Shown here: in pieces, positions 61,225-64,000 of the stretch
Layout: every line of letters starts with the position of its first letter
Numbering within the stretch: the first letter of the stretch is position 1
Source: CAZXFA01 sp964640085
GTDB taxonomy: Bacteria; Actinomycetota; UBA4738; HRBIN12
Length of the DNA: 64,000 nucleotides
Assembly: GCA_964640085.1 (NCBI GenBank)
Contig: CAZXFA010000002.1
Span: 62,001-126,000 of the forward strand
Direction of reading: 5' to 3'
Made by a program: the position numbers and the translations under genes
The notes under the pieces: generated by a model
Told to the model about the DNA's origin: nothing
The model's input: the letters and a program-made list of their open reading frames with translations, nothing else
Databases searched by the model: none

Positions 61225-62415
61225 GTGGACGAGCTCCGGCTGCGGGCGCTGAAGAACGGCGGCCTGGCCGCCCTGCTGACCCTCGCGGTCGGATCGTGGC
61301 TCGTCACGGCCATCTCCGCCGGGGGACCATCGTCGACCAGACCCTCGCCGACCCCGTCGCCCAGCCCCTCGCCGACCCCTCCCGCCTGCATCCCGAGCTG
61401 GGAGCGGGTGGGCAGCGCCGACCCCGGCGAGACCTCGAACGCCCTGCTCGCGGTGGCGGCGATCTCCGCCAGCGAGGCCTGGGCCGTCGGCGCCACCGGG
61501 CTCGACCCCGCCACCCCCACGGCCACCCTCGTGGAGCGATGGGACGGAGAGGCCTGGACCGCGATCGGAGCCCCGAGCCCGGGCAGCGAGCGGAACGAGC
61601 TCCTCGCGGTGGACGCCTCCGAGCCGAACGACGTCTGGGCCGTGGGCAGAACGGCGAGCGGCTTCGGGGACGGCCCGCTCGCGATCCACTTCGACGGCAC
61701 GGCATGGACCGAGGTGGAGCTCCCCTCGGAGGTGACGGGTGTGCTCACCGGCGTCTCCGCGATCTCGCCGACCGACGTCTGGGTCGTCGGCTTCACCGGC
61801 GAGCCCGCCGCCTCCCTCGAACGAGCGCTCGTGATGCACTGGGACGGCGAGCTGTGGGCAGTGCTCGACCCCGGCCGGGCGGTCGGGGGCGGCCGGAGCC
61901 TGCTCCGCGCCGTGGTCGCCCTCTCCCCCACCGAGGTGTGGGCGGCCGGGTACTTCCGCAACGACAGGCCGCTCGTGATCAGGTTCGACGGCGAGGCGTG
62001 GAGCCGGTCCGAGATCGACGGCAGAGGTGGTCTGAACTCTATCGAACCGATCGGCGCCACCGAGGCGTGGGCCGTGGGCGGGGAGATCCGGCGCTTCGAC
62101 GGTGTGGCGTGGAGCGAGCCTGAACCCGTGCCGAGCGAGGGCGAGCTCGACGGGGTCGCCTCGGTGGGTCCCGCCGACGTCTGGGCAGCGGGATCCCACC
62201 CGAGCCCGGACGGGACCTCGACCCGCGCGATCCTTCTCCGGTGGGACGGGCAGCGCTGGCAGGTCGTGTCGGGTCCGCCCGTCCCGGGCTCGGAATCGTT
62301 CGCGGCGTTGGATGCGCTCCCCGACGGGACGATCCTCGCGGTCGGCAACCGAGACGTGGCGACCGGGCGCCGGACCTTCGCGGCGATCGCCCGCACCTGT
62401 CCCCCGAACGCGTAG
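61225..62415 (+). CDS. Secreted or anchored DVWAVG-repeat beta-propeller-like protein
   Basis: 396 aa. A short basic start and one hydrophobic helix (~12-32) anchor or export it, followed by a Ser/Thr/Pro linker (RPSPTPSPSPSPTPP). Then come six repeats ending EAWAVG, DVWAVG, DVWVVG, EVWAAG, EAWAVG and DVWAAG, each with a WDGxxW or FDGxxW strand, the pattern of small propeller repeats. Possible surface binding or sensor protein; no enzyme motif is seen. GTG 61225 is the only start before the helix. Confidence 0.75.
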   Translation: MDELRLRALKNGGLAALLTLAVGSWLVTAISAGGPSSTRPSPTPSPSPSPTPPACIPSWERVGSADPGETSNALLAVAAISASEAWAVGATGLDPATPTATLVERWDGEAWTAIGAPSPGSERNELLAVDASEPNDVWAVGRTASGFGDGPLAIHFDGTAWTEVELPSEVTGVLTGVSAISPTDVWVVGFTGEPAASLERALVMHWDGELWAVLDPGRAVGGGRSLLRAVVALSPTEVWAAGYFRNDRPLVIRFDGEAWSRSEIDGRGGLNSIEPIGATEAWAVGGEIRRFDGVAWSEPEPVPSEGELDGVASVGPADVWAAGSHPSPDGTSTRAILLRWDGQRWQVVSGPPVPGSESFAALDALPDGTILAVGNRDVATGRRTFAAIARTCPPNA

Positions 62416-62733
62416 CTTGCCCCCTGGCGAGTGGACGCTGCGAGGACGTTGCCGTCCTCGGCGGCCGGCAGACGAGCGCGCTCGTGCGACGGACGTTCGC
62501 CGCGTAGCCCCCGACGGTGCTCCCGATATCCGCTCGAGCATCGTCCCCCGGAGACGCGCACAACGGGAACGTCGAATGGGACCCGCCCCGGCGGGATCGT
62601 CCTCGGAGGGGTGAGGGTTCGAGCGGACCGGCACCGAGGTCATGGTCGGCATGCGCCGCGCGCTCGTGCGGGCTGAGCGCCCTCCCGCCCGCGGCGCCGT
62701 AGACTGCGGCCGCCGTCCCCCGAGGAGACGCGC
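62416..62733. other. Intergenic region upstream of the acyl-CoA dehydrogenase gene
   Basis: 318 nt with no convincing gene or strong hairpin. Near its end TAGACT (62700-62705) is a candidate -10 box and GAGGAGA before GTG 62734 is the ribosome site. Confidence 0.45.
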
Positions 62734-63909
62734 GTGGACATCCGCCTGGATCCGGCCGACCGCGAGCTCAAGGAGAAGGCGCGCGCCTTCACCGAGGAGG
62801 TGCTGCTCCCGCTCGAGCTCGAGTGCGAGGAGCACGACGGGCTCTCGGTCGAGAGCTTCAGCGCCGCCAAGGCCGCGGTGCTCGACCGGGGCTTCAACGC
62901 GATCAACCACGCGACCGAGGACGGCGGCCAGGGGTACGACATCTTCCAGCAGATCCTGATCGAGGAGGAGTGGGGGAAGGCCACCGGCGCCCTATGGGAC
63001 ATCCCGTGGCGGCCGTCGATCCCGCTCGCCGCGGCCACCCAGGACCAGAAGGAGCGGTACCTGCGGCCGGCGATCCGAGGCGAGCGCCGCGACGCCTACG
63101 CGATCACCGAGGCCGGCGCCGGTTCGGACCCCACCATGGTGGCCACCACCGCGGTGCGTGACCGTGACGCGTGGGTGCTCAACGGGACCAAGTGGCACGT
63201 GACCTCGGGCGACGTCGCGGACTTCTTCCTCGTGCACGCGCACGTCGACGGCGACCCGGCGAAGGCCACGGTGTTCCTGGTGGACAAGGACGCCCCGGGC
63301 GTCCGCCTGATCCGCACGCCGAAGTACACGCATACGTTCGTGTTCGAGCACCCTATCTTCAGCTTCGAGAACGTCCGGGTCGGCGAGGACGCCGTGCTCG
63401 GGCGGATCGGGGAGGGCTTCGAGCTCACCAAGGACTGGTTCGTCGAGGAACGCATCATGATCGGCGCCCGGACCGTCGGCGCGGCGACGCGCTGCCTGGA
63501 CCTCTCGCTCGCCTTCGCGAAGGAGCGGGTCCAGTTCGGCTCACCGATCGTGGAGCGCCAAGCGGTGGGGTTCATGCTCGCCGACATGGCGGCCGAGATC
63601 ATGGCCGCGAAGGCGATGCTGTACCGGGCGGGCTGGGAAGCAGCGCGCGGTGGCGTCGAGCGCAAGGAGTTGCACGCGGTCGCCTCGGCCGTGAAGCTCG
63701 TCTGCTCGGAGACCGCCGGACGGGTGGCCGACCGGGCCGTGCAGATCCATGGAGGGCGGGGGTACATGCGCGAGCAACCCGTCGAGCGTCTCTGGCGCGA
63801 GCTACGGGTGGACCGGATCTGGGAGGGGACCTCCGAGATCCAGCGGCTCGTGCTGGTGAACGCGCTCCGCAAACGGGGACACGAGACCTTCACGAGCTGG
63901 CCGGCCTGA
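62734..63909 (+). CDS. Acyl-CoA dehydrogenase
   Basis: 391 aa. The FAD/substrate region is YAITEAGAGSDPTMVATTAVRD with NGTKWHVTSGDVADF, and the catalytic base is Glu364 in IWEGTSEIQRLVLVN. RVQFGSPIVERQAVGFMLADMA and IHGGRGYMREQPVERLWRE are typical. It oxidises acyl-CoA thioesters to enoyl-CoA, passing electrons to ETF; chain specificity is unknown. No other beta-oxidation gene is in view; 91 nt of non-coding sequence follow to the window edge. Confidence 0.93.
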   Translation: MDIRLDPADRELKEKARAFTEEVLLPLELECEEHDGLSVESFSAAKAAVLDRGFNAINHATEDGGQGYDIFQQILIEEEWGKATGALWDIPWRPSIPLAAATQDQKERYLRPAIRGERRDAYAITEAGAGSDPTMVATTAVRDRDAWVLNGTKWHVTSGDVADFFLVHAHVDGDPAKATVFLVDKDAPGVRLIRTPKYTHTFVFEHPIFSFENVRVGEDAVLGRIGEGFELTKDWFVEERIMIGARTVGAATRCLDLSLAFAKERVQFGSPIVERQAVGFMLADMAAEIMAAKAMLYRAGWEAARGGVERKELHAVASAVKLVCSETAGRVADRAVQIHGGRGYMREQPVERLWRELRVDRIWEGTSEIQRLVLVNALRKRGHETFTSWPA

Positions 63910-64000
63910 GCGTCGGCGGCCGGTGGGACGCCAGACCCGAGTTGTCAAACGCCGGCTCGCGGTTCACGCTATCGGCGGTCGTCGCGACCGAAGGGGGGCG

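Noticed and set aside
61135..62910. Upstream extension of the CrtI-like gene into a much longer protein
   Set aside because: The extension runs antisense through the propeller-repeat gene and has no family similarity; the FAD motif begins right after GTG 61134, which has a -10 box in place.

Overview
The window looks like a chromosomal segment of a high-GC Actinomycetota, probably an uncultured, non-model lineage. The evidence is a PAC2-family protein, an IclR regulator divergent from leuCD (the NdgR/LtbR arrangement), MMPL and LuxR/cyclase proteins of actinobacterial style, very GC-rich third codon positions, many GTG starts, 4-nt ATGA/GTGA gene overlaps, and at least a dozen starts preceded at 6-10 nt by a TANNNT -10 box (probably leaderless mRNAs). 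I see no rRNA, tRNA, insertion sequence, prophage or CRISPR array.

Layout. 1-9.0 kb: signalling genes (end of a LuxR-type regulator, a ferredoxin-cyclase fusion, a FIST sensor, a large zinc-ribbon/cyclase/AAA/TPR protein), a MazF-type toxin-antitoxin pair, an OsmC protein, and an NmrA-like reductase behind a promoter with a structured leader. 8.8-22.5 kb: housekeeping genes (dodecin, MMPL exporter, Bcp peroxiredoxin, phosphoesterase, serC, zinc alcohol dehydrogenase, a PAC2-AKR-EndoV operon, two stand-alone RAM-domain proteins, a PBP4-type peptidase). 22.7-34.1 kb: branched-chain amino acid supercluster. An IclR regulator is divergent from leuC-leuD. Facing leuCD is a long minus-strand operon: a 107-aa unknown gene, ilvB-ilvN-ilvC-leuA-leuB-cimA, then a GNAT gene. 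It is headed by a textbook attenuator: promoter, a 17-aa leader peptide with Val-Leu-Val-Leu-Ile, and an intrinsic terminator. cimA indicates isoleucine synthesis from pyruvate through citramalate, sharing LeuCD and LeuB. ilvD-thrC (42.7-45.6 kb) completes the set.

34.1-40.3 kb: a corrinoid-dependent methyl-transfer cluster in two minus-strand operons, RACo-like activator / DUF1638 / mttB and corrinoid protein / MtrH-like methyltransferase. mttB is truncated and twice frameshifted. Both operons carry the same perfect dyad, CGTGACC-N3-GGTCACG, at nearly the same distance from the start codon and from a -10 box, so they look like one regulon. Between them sit two plus-strand membrane-anchored genes, one with a PCYCGC-type Cys motif.

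40.3-64 kb: a lone ABC ATPase, a berberine-bridge-type FAD oxidase, three tandem paralogous FAD amine/amino-acid oxidase-like genes (the first apparently starting at CTG), and a lipid group (FakA-like kinase, DegV/FakB-like protein, MFS permease, degenerate PlsY-like protein). These are followed by an ABC-2 exporter, a CrtI-like oxidoreductase / amidase / SDR run, a secreted repeat protein and an acyl-CoA dehydrogenase.
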